Source: Terebella lapidaria (Eukaryota; Annelida; Polychaeta; Terebellida; Terebellidae). From it: a stretch of 64,000 nucleotides of DNA. The notes beneath the pieces were generated by a model. The model was not told where the DNA came from, searched no databases, and saw nothing but the letters and a program-made list of their open reading frames with translations. The translations under genes were made by a program, and so were the position numbers. Below are positions 10,735 to 21,548 of this stretch, in pieces; positions within the stretch are counted from its first letter, which is position 1, and each line of letters opens with the position of its first letter. The stretch spans positions 31,725,119-31,789,118 of the forward strand of contig OX424559.1 of NCBI GenBank assembly GCA_949152475.1, written 5' to 3'.

Positions 10735-13700
10735 ATGTCAGAAAGCAGTGACGGTTGGGAAGATGATGTAGGGGAATGGCAGGGAGGCGACGGGTCTCTT
10801 GAGCGCGATAATTCGTACTCGAGACCCCAGTCTAGGCCCGAGGTTGATGACCGCGAGGACATCCCTGAGGGGGCCTATGTGGGTTCTGCGGAATCCAGCT
10901 CTGGCACTGAGTCCGATACTAGGACCGGTGCTGAGAGCGAGGCAGTGACGGACCGCACCGTAGAGAGCAACTTGGCTGCTATAGACGCCGGGAAGCTCCT
11001 AAATCCATCTCCATTTCCAGGCGTGGAAGTGTTGATGGACTACGGTGAGTCGGGACCTGCAGGTGTGGATATCGTGTTGCATCCGCCCGCGGAGATGCTT
11101 GCATCTCTTGGGCCGGATGAGAGTACTCGTCCGGAGACCCGTCCGGATGGCCGCGGCCGTCCGGACACCGGTTCCGGCGAGAACTCCACGCCGTCTGTAC
11201 CTGCGGAGTCTAGTCCGCACGACCAGGGGGCACCTGGGACTTGGGCGGAACGGGTTGAGGCGGCTGAGAAAGCTGCGTCCCCGGATCCGGCTACCCAGGA
11301 ACAGGAGCCCAGCCCGATGGATACAGGGAGCCAGGATGACGGGTTTAAATCGCCCGTATCCAAGCACACCCGCCATCGGGCTAAAGAGATTGCCAAGAAG
11401 CAGTGGGAGGCCCAACAGCAGTTGGAGGCCGCCGACCACGGGCAGTCTGAGTCCGGATCCGACCGGGATTCGAGCTCTGCCCCTCCGCAGAAAAAGAAGC
11501 GGACCCACCGGAAACGCAAATCCGGTAGCCCTCCGCCCCAGTCCGGACCTAAGCCCGGAGGACCGAAGCCGCTGGCGCCTAAGCTGGACGGCAAGTCAGG
11601 GTCCTCCGCCCAGTCCGGAGGTACTAGTAAGGCGCCCAATCCTTCGGGAAGCGGTGCGGACGGTACCTCCGCTAAGTCCGGACAGGGGACGGGGAGTTCC
11701 AGCAAGCCGGGGCCCTCCGGGGCACCAAAAGGAACTTCCCCCAGTACCTCCGCCGGTCCTAAGCGACCGACCGGAGCTGCGGGAGTGGGTTCAAGTCCAG
11801 TGGATCGTGGGCGCCCCTTGCCGAAGGAAGGAGACCTCCGCTTGGAGCTCCTCCGGAAGCGAGCGGAGAAGGACGGGGCTACGGACCTGTCCGACGCCGC
11901 ACTGGACGCAGGGCGGAAGGCTTTTGTTGCCGAGCAACAGAAAGCCGCCGCCCAACGCGCAAGTAGTGTACCCCGGCAACCTCGGTCGGAGAATCGTTCG
12001 GGGGCGTCCAAGAAAAAGCGGACGTCCTCGGAGCAGCCTTCCATTCAAAGGCTGCGGGCCACCATGGGCCCCGAACTCCCGGGGGTGCGGCAGGGGCACG
12101 TATTTTTGCCGCGTTATGGAAGGGACTCGTACAATCGTCGTACGTCGGAGGCGGGTTTAACTGCCGACACGCCGTTTACGCGGCCTCGCCCACTCACGGA
12201 CGAGGAGCGTGCCGGTCTGCCTCCGGAGACAGAGGATGGGGTGATCTGCCCCCTCTGTCCGTTGTCCCTGGAAGGGTATAGGGATCCGCATCGTGCGCTC
12301 AACCTGGATCGTAGGTATCCGTCCTACGACCACCTGAGCCGGCACATTGCGGGGTACCATTACCCCTGGATGAAGATGTTCGTCTGCCGGAGGTGCTACG
12401 CACGTACCCCGGAAGAGAAGTACTTCCCCAGTTTAGAGGCCCTGAACTCTCACCACGCGGGTGCACACCGCGGTGAGGGTGTTCATCTCACTGGAGATGA
12501 GGTGGGCCTGTATTCAACTTTGGATACATTCCACCTTGGGTGGCGACGGGCATGGTTCCTACCGGCCTGCCAAAGAATCGTATCTTCCACCTCGGTCCGT
12601 GGCGCTTCGCTCAATGCGTCATGGACGATAGCTGGAAAGAATCTGGCATTGTGTCGGCAGGCTCGAGCTACGCGGCTCGCCTAACGGCAACCATGGGCCA
12701 GACGTCGGCGGAGTACAAGACGGCCGCGGAGGCCGTCCGGACAGCAGCAGAGGCTGTCCGTCACCCGCCGGGTACCCCAGCTGTGGAAGAACGTGACCGG
12801 ATTACCGTCGTCGTGTCTGAGATGCCGAAAATATCGGTCAAGACACGCGTCGCGTCTCCGAAGCGTCGCGCCCCGTCAAGGACTCAGGGAGAGAGCTCGT
12901 CCGCCGGAACCGCTCCGGCCCGGACGGCACCCCTGCAGTCCCCGGGCGCTTTGACGCCGGAGGACTATCCGGACTTGCTGGAGGTGACGGTTCCTGCGGG
13001 ACCGTCAGAGGGACGTGTGGTGGCGGGCACCACCGCCTCCTCGAGTTCCACTTCGGTGGTCAGACCTAAGACCCCACGTGAGACTCCCTCCAATGCAAGT
13101 GGTTCCGGACGTGCGGCACCTCTCTCGAGGTCGACGTCCGCGTCCTCTGTCCCGATTGAGGGAACATCCGCGGGATGGCAAAGCGTAGCCTCCCTGGATA
13201 TGGATTCCCTCGATCCGATAGAGGATGTGCTCCGGCAGTACGGACCTACGTCCGCCAGGGCCTATCAGACTTTCCGCGAGTCTGTGGGCCAGGCGGTCGG
13301 CCATCATCATGATGGTATGGACCGTATCCCGCCGGACCCAGCGTTGGCCACTCTGCCAGTGCCCCGAGCCATCGGTGACTTGAGGTCCGCAGGTGTAGCC
13401 GCGTTGGCTCGCGCTCGGGAGGAGCACCCCTGGGATCACCCCCAGAGAGGTCGGCTCACCCAAGCGGCGGAGTATCTCGTAGCGGAGATGGACCGCTCTC
13501 TGGAACGGCTCAGCCGGTACCGCGCGGAGGCCTCTCGTGCAGCCTGCAATTGAGAGCTTCCGGATTCTGTCCGCGGAACGTGAGCGGCTGGCCTTCGAAC
13601 AGGGAAGGGCCGCCGCCCATGCCGCTGAGTCCGCTCAGTCCTCCGTCTCCGCCACGATGACCGCTAGGATTCAGCAGCTGGAGGCTGAGAATGAGCAGCT

Positions 13701-14160
13701 ACGGCATCGTCTCGACGACGCCGAGGCCGCTCGGACTCGCCTGATCCAGGGCGTCGATGACCTCGAGTCGTCCGCTTTGGGCCAGTCTGCTGTCCAGCAG
13801 GCGGATGACGCTTTGGAGTTCCCCATCCTCGCCAGGATGTGGGGAGAGCGCACGGCCGGCGTCCAGCGCACCCGCGATGTGGTAGAGATGTTTAGCGTCG
13901 TGGCTCGCCTCGGCGCTACAGCTCTACCCGCCTCTCTGGCATCGGCTCCCGCCGAGCCTGGTTTGCAGGGCAGTCCGCGTAGGTCCCTGCAAGCGCCACC
14001 AGGCCTGCCCCGTCCGCCCTACAGCCGGAATTATCTTTGCCGGCTCCGCTGCTTCCGCAGCGTAGGGACCCCCAGTTGCCGTCTACTCCCAGGACAGGCG
14101 GCACGGACGAGGAACGATGCAGGAGGGGGGAGGCTAAGTTTTAGCCTGTCGCGGCTTTAG
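10735..14160 (+). pseudogene. Accessory zinc-finger/coiled-coil protein gene of the Gypsy element
   Basis: Not a family I recognise. Start chosen at ATG 10735 (MSESSDGWEDD). The first frame runs to about 12530 and encodes a long disordered, Ser/Pro/Gly-rich region with basic clusters resembling nuclear localisation signals (PPQKKKRTHRKRKSG near 11488-11532; ASKKKRTSS near 12007-12033). Then come two C2H2-type fingers, C-X2-C..H..H, at 12247-12360 (CPLC to AGYH) and 12385-12468 (CRRC to HHAGAH). A frameshift near 12530 moves the reading to a second frame (to 13553), again Ser/Thr/Pro-rich and ending in a helical part. A second shift near 13545 leads to a third segment with a clear coiled coil (IQQLEAENEQLRHRLDDAEA near 13669-13728). 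Composition matches gag and pol. Repaired it would be roughly 1,100 residues. It is not an envelope gene: no signal peptide or membrane span. Confidence 0.75.
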
Positions 14161-14644
14161 CGCCGCGGCGAGCCGGAGTCGCTCTGCGGCTCCGCCCTGT
14201 CTCGGTCTGAGGCGCCGGTCGGTAGGGCGGCCGGCAACCCTTTGTAGAGGTACTACTACTTTTGATCACTCGGTGTGTCGTTTTACAAAATTTCTAAATT
14301 TAAAGTTTAACCTTAAAGATCTTCCAAAGACTCGGCACACCGTCCCTTTCGGCTGGATGACCTTCCAAGGTCACCACACCTTTTTGGACTACCTCGGTCG
14401 AAATTTTAGCTTGTTTATGAGGTTTATTCAAAATTCCAGAGCGCGTTATAGTTTACTCCGTAAGTCCGGGGGTCGTTCCCCATTCTTCCAAAAGGGACTC
14501 TTAAAGTCCTAGTCTGCTGCGCCGTGACTTCTGGGTACCGCTCACCTTGCTTCCTTCGGTCCGCCATGTGATGCCTTCGTCGTGTTTGGCAGTTTTGGGC
14601 GCGGGCGGAGCATGTTGGCGACCAACATTGTAAGAAGGGGGTAA
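14161..14644 (+). other. 3' untranslated part of the Gypsy element with polypurine tract
   Basis: No frame of note. The last bases before the LTR are purine-rich, AAGAAGGGGG at 14632-14641, directly followed by TAA and the LTR start TGTGGC. This is the expected position for the plus-strand primer. Confidence 0.7.
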
Positions 14645-15404
14645 TGTGGCGATTTTGCCCTAAGTTCACGGCAGGTGACTGTGTAAACACATAACTCATT
14701 TATACATCCTTTCTTGTCTTGGCCTACTCGGTTCGAGTGTGCGTTGCCACGGCGACGCTCGTGATTATTTACGTTCCAGTAAACTATAACAATGGTTTGA
14801 TCACGCTGCGCGTGCTGTGTCTAGTTTCTGGTGTATTATATATACACTGGAAGCGGCTCGATCGAGGAGACTGTCCGAGAGAGAGCGGCGAGACAGGACG
14901 CGGAGTGCGCCATGTGCTCTGTGTCCCTGTTTGGCGAGTAGAGGCCCTCTGGGGGCCCTGGGGACGGTTTCCACTGGGGGGCCCGGGCTGGGGGAGACGA
15001 GCTGCTGACTCGGGGGCGCAAGCCCTGTGGATCGCCAGTTCTCCCCCTTCCCGGGATGAGGTGACGGAGGCTCTGGCAGACCGTCGGGCTGGTGCAGAGT
15101 TCTATCTCTGCGACAGTGCCGTCGGCGAGTCCGGAGAGCAATATGCCCACGTGTACGGGTTCCGTGAGACCGCGCCCATGGTCTCTCGGGCTCTACACAC
15201 GGCTACATTGCCATTATGATGTATAATGCATGTGATGATGTCGATGATGATGATGTTTATGATGTTGTTGATGTTGATGATGATGATGTGTTATACTATG
15301 TGGTGATGTATGAGATCCAGGCTCGTTCCGGACGGACTGGTACCTGGTTGTGATGCCTGTAGGGTATCGCACGGGCGCCCCGTACTGGGCGTCCGGACGT
15401 TACA
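14645..15404 (+). repeat. 3' LTR, 760 bp, TG...CA
   Basis: Begins TGTGGCGATTTTGCC right after the purine tract and ends GTCCGGACGTTACA, the bases that also precede the primer-binding site at the 5' end. It contains a TATA-like stretch at 14834-14846, a GC-rich region after it, and an irregular GAT-rich microsatellite near 15225-15295 before the conserved terminal 100 bp. A diverged fragment of the same LTR family lies at 56005-56247. Confidence 0.88.
14834..14846 (+). promoter_or_regulatory. LTR TATA box
   Basis: ATTATATATACAC about 190 bp into the LTR, followed 20-50 bp downstream by a purine-rich start-like region. This is the normal position for the U3 promoter of an LTR retrotransposon. 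Confidence 0.55.
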
Positions 15405-18400
15405 GAAGCAGCATGCACCTGATGTTGCGAACAAGTATGTATATGTTTATCTGTGCACAGCTCCAGGAAACGATTCGTGTCATACACGATTTCGCTCTCG
15501 CTCCGAAATATGCGGAAACATGATACATGTATATACTGTCTCTATGAACGTATGCATAGCATTGGAATATGTATGATACGTATGAATAGTCAATGTATCA
15601 ACATACATATACGCTTCAATCATTAACGGCTGTGGCTCACATGCAAACCCATAGGAATCCATAGATCAACACTGTGAAAAGAAGTATAACCTGACTACTT
15701 CTAGTAGCCAAGCCCATACTGTTGTGTGGCATTCACCAGCATCACAAAACGGTGTATTTTACAGTTGCCTCGTCTTCCGCAAAATCGCAAAATATATTTG
15801 TTAAATTTTTCAACAAGCCAAGCATGCATGGGAACCTCTCACATTTTTGTCCCTTCACGTGTCGGGGGTTGAGGAGTGGTGGGGAGGGTAGAATAGATGT
15901 GTTTCACTGATTCATGCCGCTCATGCCGAATTAGTTGTACTTGATAACTTAGAGATTATTGACCTGTATATTCAGCACCCACCGAATATGTAAGTAAAAT
16001 TACATATAAATATGCGCACCCAACTTCCTGTTTATCCGAAACAACATCACAGGCTGTTCAATAGGAAAAACGTCATCATGTCCGTACAAATTTGAATACT
16101 CAATACCAGTCTAGATGAACATGTTAGTGCATACTTGTGAATAAAGTTCTCCGATTGGATAATGAAGTCCACCAATCAGAACATGTCATCTTTATTTGTC
16201 TGAGGTAGATTGTCACGTAGAGAACATGCTTTATAAGGATATCGGTGTTACACTGCACACATAGCAGCAAGAATCAGAAGCAACTGTCATTCCGCGTTGA
16301 CCAACATCTTCAAACCTGTGAGTTATGATTTTGACGATTAAACATGCACATATTCTGAGGCGTTTTGAGGTACTGTCAGCATATAATGAAAATTTTCGAG
16401 CTTTTGAGAAATATAGTAAACTACACGAACATATTTTTCTACAAGTAACCTACAGTGGAGAGAATTATTTTTTTGGTCGGCGGAAATATGTTGGGATGAG
16501 AAAGTTTACGTGATCAGTAACCTTAATTTATAGGAATAAATTGCTCATTATTCTCCATATAATAAACAAAGAATAACATATATATAGATGTATATCCGAG
16601 CACAGACATTCATTGGTTTTAATGTTGCCCAATGTTTTGGGTCAAATTGATACTTTATGCGTCTATTTTGGTGTAAAAAATATATTCCATCACGTTTTAT
16701 CAGTTTTATATCGTAAATTATAAAAGTTGGCAACCTTTCGTAATTGTTCTGCCAACATCAGAAATTTATCTCAATATTTTTGTTCAGCTACTGTATGCGT
16801 ATGTATTATGGTAAATCAACAAATATCACAAAGCTCCCACAGTATTTGCGTTTATTCACAAGATTAAAATGTGAAACCTCATGGAAATAATGCGATCCTT
16901 TTGTTGAGATTACTATATTTAACAAATGATAGCAGGACCGGGCCCACTCATGCCTACCCTCTGTGGTTCTGTTTGTACCCAGACTTAGACAGACCAGCGC
17001 GACGCGCTGGCCAATAATACACACGCAATATAGTGTGTAACGGTTATGTGCATAAAGGTTAACCCGACTACTATTTCCAATACCCATGGAAAAACGACTG
17101 GAGGGTTTAAAGCTGAGCAAGAGGCGTTTTCCCTGAAGCGTTATCATGTGAGATAAATAATGTGATAACGAGTAACCTATACGAAATATATTGTATTATC
17201 GAGTTCATTCAATGTGGTTATTGTGGAAGCCTCTCAAGCCAGTGAACATCATTTATTCTAAGAATCCAAGCAATTTACGTGATACAACTTTTACTTGGAG
17301 TGCGTGATTTGCTTGTTTTTATTCAAAAGATGTATTCTGTGGGTGTATTATTGTCATCATCGAAATTTGGTTTTATTGGTGGTAACAGGTTGATGCCTAC
17401 ATTTATTCTTGTGATATTGAAAATTTCATGAAGTCGCGATCATTGCAGCAGTTCATTTCTACGAGTAGAGACGGTAGCAGGCTTGGTGTTGTGGGAATAA
17501 TATAGATATCATTTCATATCAATTTTCCAGTATCATTGGAATAGTGGGATCGGCTCTCAGACCAAACATTCAATCATTCTATGTTCGCGACTACTGTAAG
17601 TCACAAACTTGACATGCTAAAATCATAAACACACATGACGAGTGATATTAATAAATATTTACTTAGTGTATATACAGAATATAATCATGATAATGAGACC
17701 AATCATTTTGCGAATAACATATTTTTAATAGATTGATGTGACCCATGATCTATCTTCGGACAATCATCAATATGTTATTCCCTATACGTTATTTAATGAT
17801 ACGATGAATACATGAATTAACATATAACACCGTCTGATTGATATCATATGATATCAATTAAAGAGAAATTACATGTAAATCACCTCAAAAACATCTCAAA
17901 CTTCTCAAGGATTGTACGACGTATATTCTTAACAAAATCATTATAGAAGTTAAACTGTGATAGAGATCACTCTGAGAGCAGTAACTGGGACCCTCACGAT
18001 TGAACGAGTATTTGTCCGATCATGTATTTGAAGCAAATACAGTGATTATATTACTGAGTAGACATTTGAAGCTATTCAGTACATTGAAATAACAGCAAAT
18101 GTGACAAATTTGAAACCTCCACTGAGAAGTAGCTGTCACAAAATCTCAACAGAATCATCCTGAGAATCATTGCTCATAATATTATCATCTGGGTAGATCT
18201 GCTATTACCAAGAATGTTTTCCATTCAGCTAGAAACTGTCATGCACAGTGACTTTATATATAGTTGTAACGATATAAATATATTCAAATCAAGACATACG
18301 AATAACTACAGACTAGTTTAATAGTTTGCTATCCGCTAATCCTAAAATGATGGATTTTCCATGGGCTGCGATCACATAACTATAAGTATCACCAGTATCG

Positions 18401-18626
18401 TCTGATTTGCTGAAAACTCATGATAACTCCTCCTGAGCATCTGATTCCACCATCAGTTGGTCGAGGGTGTTCGGCTTCAGTCCAATCTTGACTGCTTCCA
18501 CTGGTTCGCGGTACTTGCTTGCTATCGTATGACAGTACTTGCTTGCTGCCTTGACATACAAAATCGTATTACAGTTAAATGTTATTAACAGCTCATAACA
18601 TCGATCCTGCGAGGACTTCCCTGAAA
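15405..18626. other. Intergenic, AT-rich
   Basis: No coding frame with recognisable content. A promoter-like patch lies at 16231-16317. The rest is AT-rich without repeats I can define, apart from a short duplicated stretch with GTACTTGCTTGCT near 18512 and 18533, just upstream of the lectin gene. Confidence 0.55.
16231..16317 (+). promoter_or_regulatory. Possible promoter and untranslated first exon
   Basis: TTATAAGG at 16231-16238 stands about 25-30 bp before a non-AT-rich segment (about 16260-16317) that ends at a good splice donor, ACCT|GTGAGT. Together these look like a TATA promoter plus a short 5' untranslated exon. The nearest downstream plus-strand gene is the lectin at 18627, with acceptor-like sites just before its ATG (TATTACAG, ATTAACAG). 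No direct proof links them. Confidence 0.25.
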
Positions 18627-19439
18627 ATGACGTACCTTACTGTATTGTTATTGGCGGTGTGCCTACCTGCATCTCTACTGGCCTCGGATATCTGTGAATC
18701 TAATTGGTTCTACCACAATGGCATGTGCTACACCGGCTTGAAGCAGAAAGTTGGCTGGTTTACGGCTCTCCGTTACTGTTCCGATTACCACAGAGGGGCT
18801 GTCGTTTCCACGACTAACGAAGCTATCAACGCAATGGCGAGGTATTTGTTCCCAGGTAAACGACGCTGAATAGTTGAGCAGGATATATAATATTTATATA
18901 TGTAACCAAATGTGCTGTATGAAGTTGTTCATCCGGTGATGTTTTTTTCCTCGAGGCGGCGGAGCCTTGGGAATTACACATACCCCGACAGATAACTTCA
19001 TATTCCTCAGTGAATAAAATATTTTGCTATTATTCAACAATGACATTCAGGCAATACTCAATCACCACCTTGGACCTGATTGCCGAGGTCATTCTGCAAA
19101 TATTGTGTACATTCAGATCGGAATATCGTATTTGTTTGTGATTTGAAGGTGTCACGCTCATTCAATATATTTCATTCCATAGCCATCGTTCAAGATGATT
19201 TCGGAATATGGATCTCCTTGTACAACACGGAGAATGATTGGAGTGGTAAGAATATTTGGTATGGCATCGAAGCTATGATGTACGACAACCTACCATACAG
19301 TAATTGGGCGCCTGGCCAACCGTCGAGCCCCAACCAACAAGAACCGAGCTGTGTTATTGTCACAGACGACAAGAAGTGGAAGTTGGTTGACTGTGATGCA
19401 AAGTATTACTACGCTTGTGAGAAGCGCTATGGAAGCTAA
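18627..19439 (+). CDS. Secreted single-domain C-type lectin, two exons
   Basis: Exon 1 is 18627-18855 (donor CAG|GTAAAC) and exon 2 is 19183-19439 (acceptor TTCCATAG). The phases fit and give 161 residues. Residues 1-20 are a signal peptide (MTYLTVLLLAVCLPASLLAS). One CTLD fills the rest: C23/C34 as the extra N-terminal pair of long-form domains, C51 with C155, and C133 with C147. The WISLYNTENDW segment corresponds to the WIGL strand. The calcium/sugar triplet (EPN or QPD in mannose or galactose binders) reads QPS at 122-124, and the WND motif is replaced by KWKLVDC, so classical calcium-dependent sugar binding is doubtful. Such small secreted lectins are common invertebrate immune or adhesive proteins. 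The upstream ATG at 18579 would put 16 polar residues before the signal peptide, so I prefer 18627. Confidence 0.85.
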
Positions 19440-20455
19440 ATACAATGTGCAAAATATTGGGTTGTTGTTATTTACATGTGTGATGATTGTCAATATTTAT
19501 TCGATACATGAGGGACTTTGATTATAGAAACATCAGAACCCTCACGTTTGCCATATGATCGAGTTGAAAATTTAGCCACTTGCATCCTTCATAAATATTG
19601 TTTAAACATATGGGAAACATTTTAGCAGTATCTCAAATATCAAGTCTTCGAGGTCACATGGCTTCATGGTGATCAATATCCGAATCTGGTTTTGACAGAA
19701 AGTGAAATCTTTAGACCTTATTTTCTGTACCAGTATAAAGCTTGTCTGCTGATATCAGTGTACAGATGTTGCCAAATAATAGTGTAGATTTGTGAGTGTG
19801 GGAATGCTGATATATATCTCCAAACATAACCAAGTGTCACACAAACGTAAGTGTCACTCGGTTTAGTAACACATATCTTTTGAATGATTTACAACAAAGC
19901 TTAGAACCATCAGTAACCACATTTGGATTATAACAGTTTTCACAACACTTGAGTATATGATTACAACTGTTGTAAGGATGTCACAACAATATATGATTGC
20001 AACTGATGTAAGGTTGTACCGAAAGCACACAATACGTTTGTGTGATTTGACAGACCTGTATTTAGTTCTCATCAATGTGAACAAAACTTTAATTTGTATA
20101 TTTAAGAAGAGCAATCAGTTCGACCCACTCTCACCATCAAATCAATCGGCAAAGTCTGTGATCGGCAAAGTCTGTGACTGTGACTACTGTTTGGATTGAG
20201 TTTCTATAAAGAGGTTGGCCTCATATTCACTGCCTTTTCTGGCTGTAAAATAAACCCTAGCTGGATATGGAGTCTGATGAATGAGTTGCTGATGTAACAA
20301 ATATATCAGCACAGGAAACGTTGATCAGATGAGAGACAACCAAATACATGACATGATGAATAATGCACAGCTTAACTCAAGAGTTATGAGAGGTTATGCA
20401 AGAAGGGTAACACGACATATAGGTTCAGTTCATCTCTTCCACCTTCTTGTCTCAG
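19440..20455. other. Intergenic
   Basis: No gene supported. Sequence is AT-rich, with a locally repeated phrase of the type ATGATTACAACT...GTAAGG near 19957-20020. Confidence 0.5.
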
Positions 20456-21548
20456 ACTTTTATGTGCCGTCCTTGCACCTGTCCATCAGACACTGATCCA
20501 GATGAAGAAATCCTGAAGAAGATATGGGATGAATTGGACCAGGAAATTATCCCCGTCGGTGCAGAGGAACTCTTTGCCAGAGCCCGAGTGACACAGGAGG
20601 AATTCAAACAAGTTTAAAACATTATAGCCTCCACAAAAATGGTTCTACATTAGCGTCAAGCCAAAGACTCCTGGGTGAAACAGAACACACCAAGCGAGGA
20701 ATCCTAATTGTGACATACAATATGTTGTTGATGCATACCCTTGCATCCGATATATTGTGTCATGTTTTATTAGCAAGAAGGAGAGTGAAGGTGGTCAGCT
20801 TCTCCAAAGCAGTACCATGCAGAACACAATATGGCGGGAGACGGCAGACGATAATCTCCGATGGCTGACAAGCCATACCTGACCAACAGGGAGATTAGTG
20901 TCACGGAGGCCATTTACAGTGTCACATACATGCCTCTCAAAAACTGTGGTCGGGATGTTGGCTTGATACTCAGATCTGACGAGTACCATACTGACACTCC
21001 CACTTTTACTGCTGTGCCACTGAGATCCAGACAGTGAAAACGTGTCTGCTACATCTGTACTAGACAGGTACCATATACACGCCATTCTATATTTATTCTG
21101 AAGGACTTGTGTCTTGTTGAATGTGTATCCCTCTGCATGGTTGATAGTACACCAGGTAGATAAGTATCAACCTATTACCACCCCCCATACAACTAGATTT
21201 TAATGATGCCTATCAACCATAACATACAACATTTCGGAATAGAAACAAAGCCCAGCAAATGATTCATCCAAAGACACACTGGCGTCATCTGAGACAGACA
21301 GTGTGTGACCTTCCTGCTGGAGTAACACTATATAATTGCTCCACGGTGATTATAAGCAGCAATCTCAATGTCGAGGATGGTTTGGTAAGTGACGTCATGG
21401 GAAAGGTGTTGAGGATCTTGAGGGTTCTACACCACCACAACAACCACAAACAGTGTGTGTTAGATTTGACAATGACCAAATTGGCATCAATGCCCGTGCC
21501 ATGACACCAGCACCAACAGACCTTCCCGAAGAGTTGGCTCGGAAATAG
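20456..21548 (+). pseudogene. Helitron/Helentron-type Rep-helicase remnant
   Basis: Successive short frames, separated by stops and shifts, match in correct order the region between the nickase and the PIF1-like helicase of Helitron-type transposases. 20462-20617: an acidic helical piece (EELFARARVTQEEFKQV), after an acceptor-like CTTGTCTCAG. About 20706-20880: DIQYVVDAYPCIRYIVSCF followed by ISKKESEGGQLLQ. 20861-21037: NREISVTEAIYSVTYMPLK. About 21037-21130: a DRYHIHAI-type segment. 21259-21548: NLNVEDGLVSDVMGKV, then in another frame VRFDNDQIGINARAMTP, the C-terminal PIF1-like end. The Walker motifs and middle of the helicase are deleted and no HUH nickase is left, so this is a dead copy. 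Identification is from motif resemblance by eye. Confidence 0.65.

Larger units (their letters stand above)
3470..15404 (+). mobile_element. Ty3/Gypsy LTR retrotransposon, large, defective, with an extra 3' gene
   Basis: Order on the plus strand: LTR remnant, primer-binding-like site, gag with a CCHC knuckle, aspartic protease, RNase H, integrase with GPY/F module, spacer, zinc-finger/coiled-coil gene, purine tract, full 3' LTR. Protease, then RNase H, then integrase is the Ty3/Gypsy order. The element is far more GC-rich than its flanks and is dotted throughout, coding or not, with TCCGG/CCGGA. It cannot be autonomous: the 5' LTR is reduced to 20 bp, the catalytic reverse transcriptase is missing, and gag, integrase and the extra gene all carry stops or frameshifts. 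No target-site duplication can be tested because the 5' end is lost. Confidence 0.92.

Noticed and set aside
11040..12044. Long minus-strand frame (334 residues) opposite the accessory gene
   Set aside because: Antisense by-product of GC-rich, codon-biased DNA; the plus frame carries the zinc fingers, basic clusters and composition of the element.
14719..15219. 166-residue frame inside the 3' LTR
   Set aside because: Lies within LTR regulatory sequence downstream of its TATA box; no similarity, and GC-rich DNA gives long chance frames.
20795..21085. 96-residue minus-strand open frame
   Set aside because: It is the shadow of the plus-strand Helitron helicase remnant, whose motifs are recognisable on the other strand.
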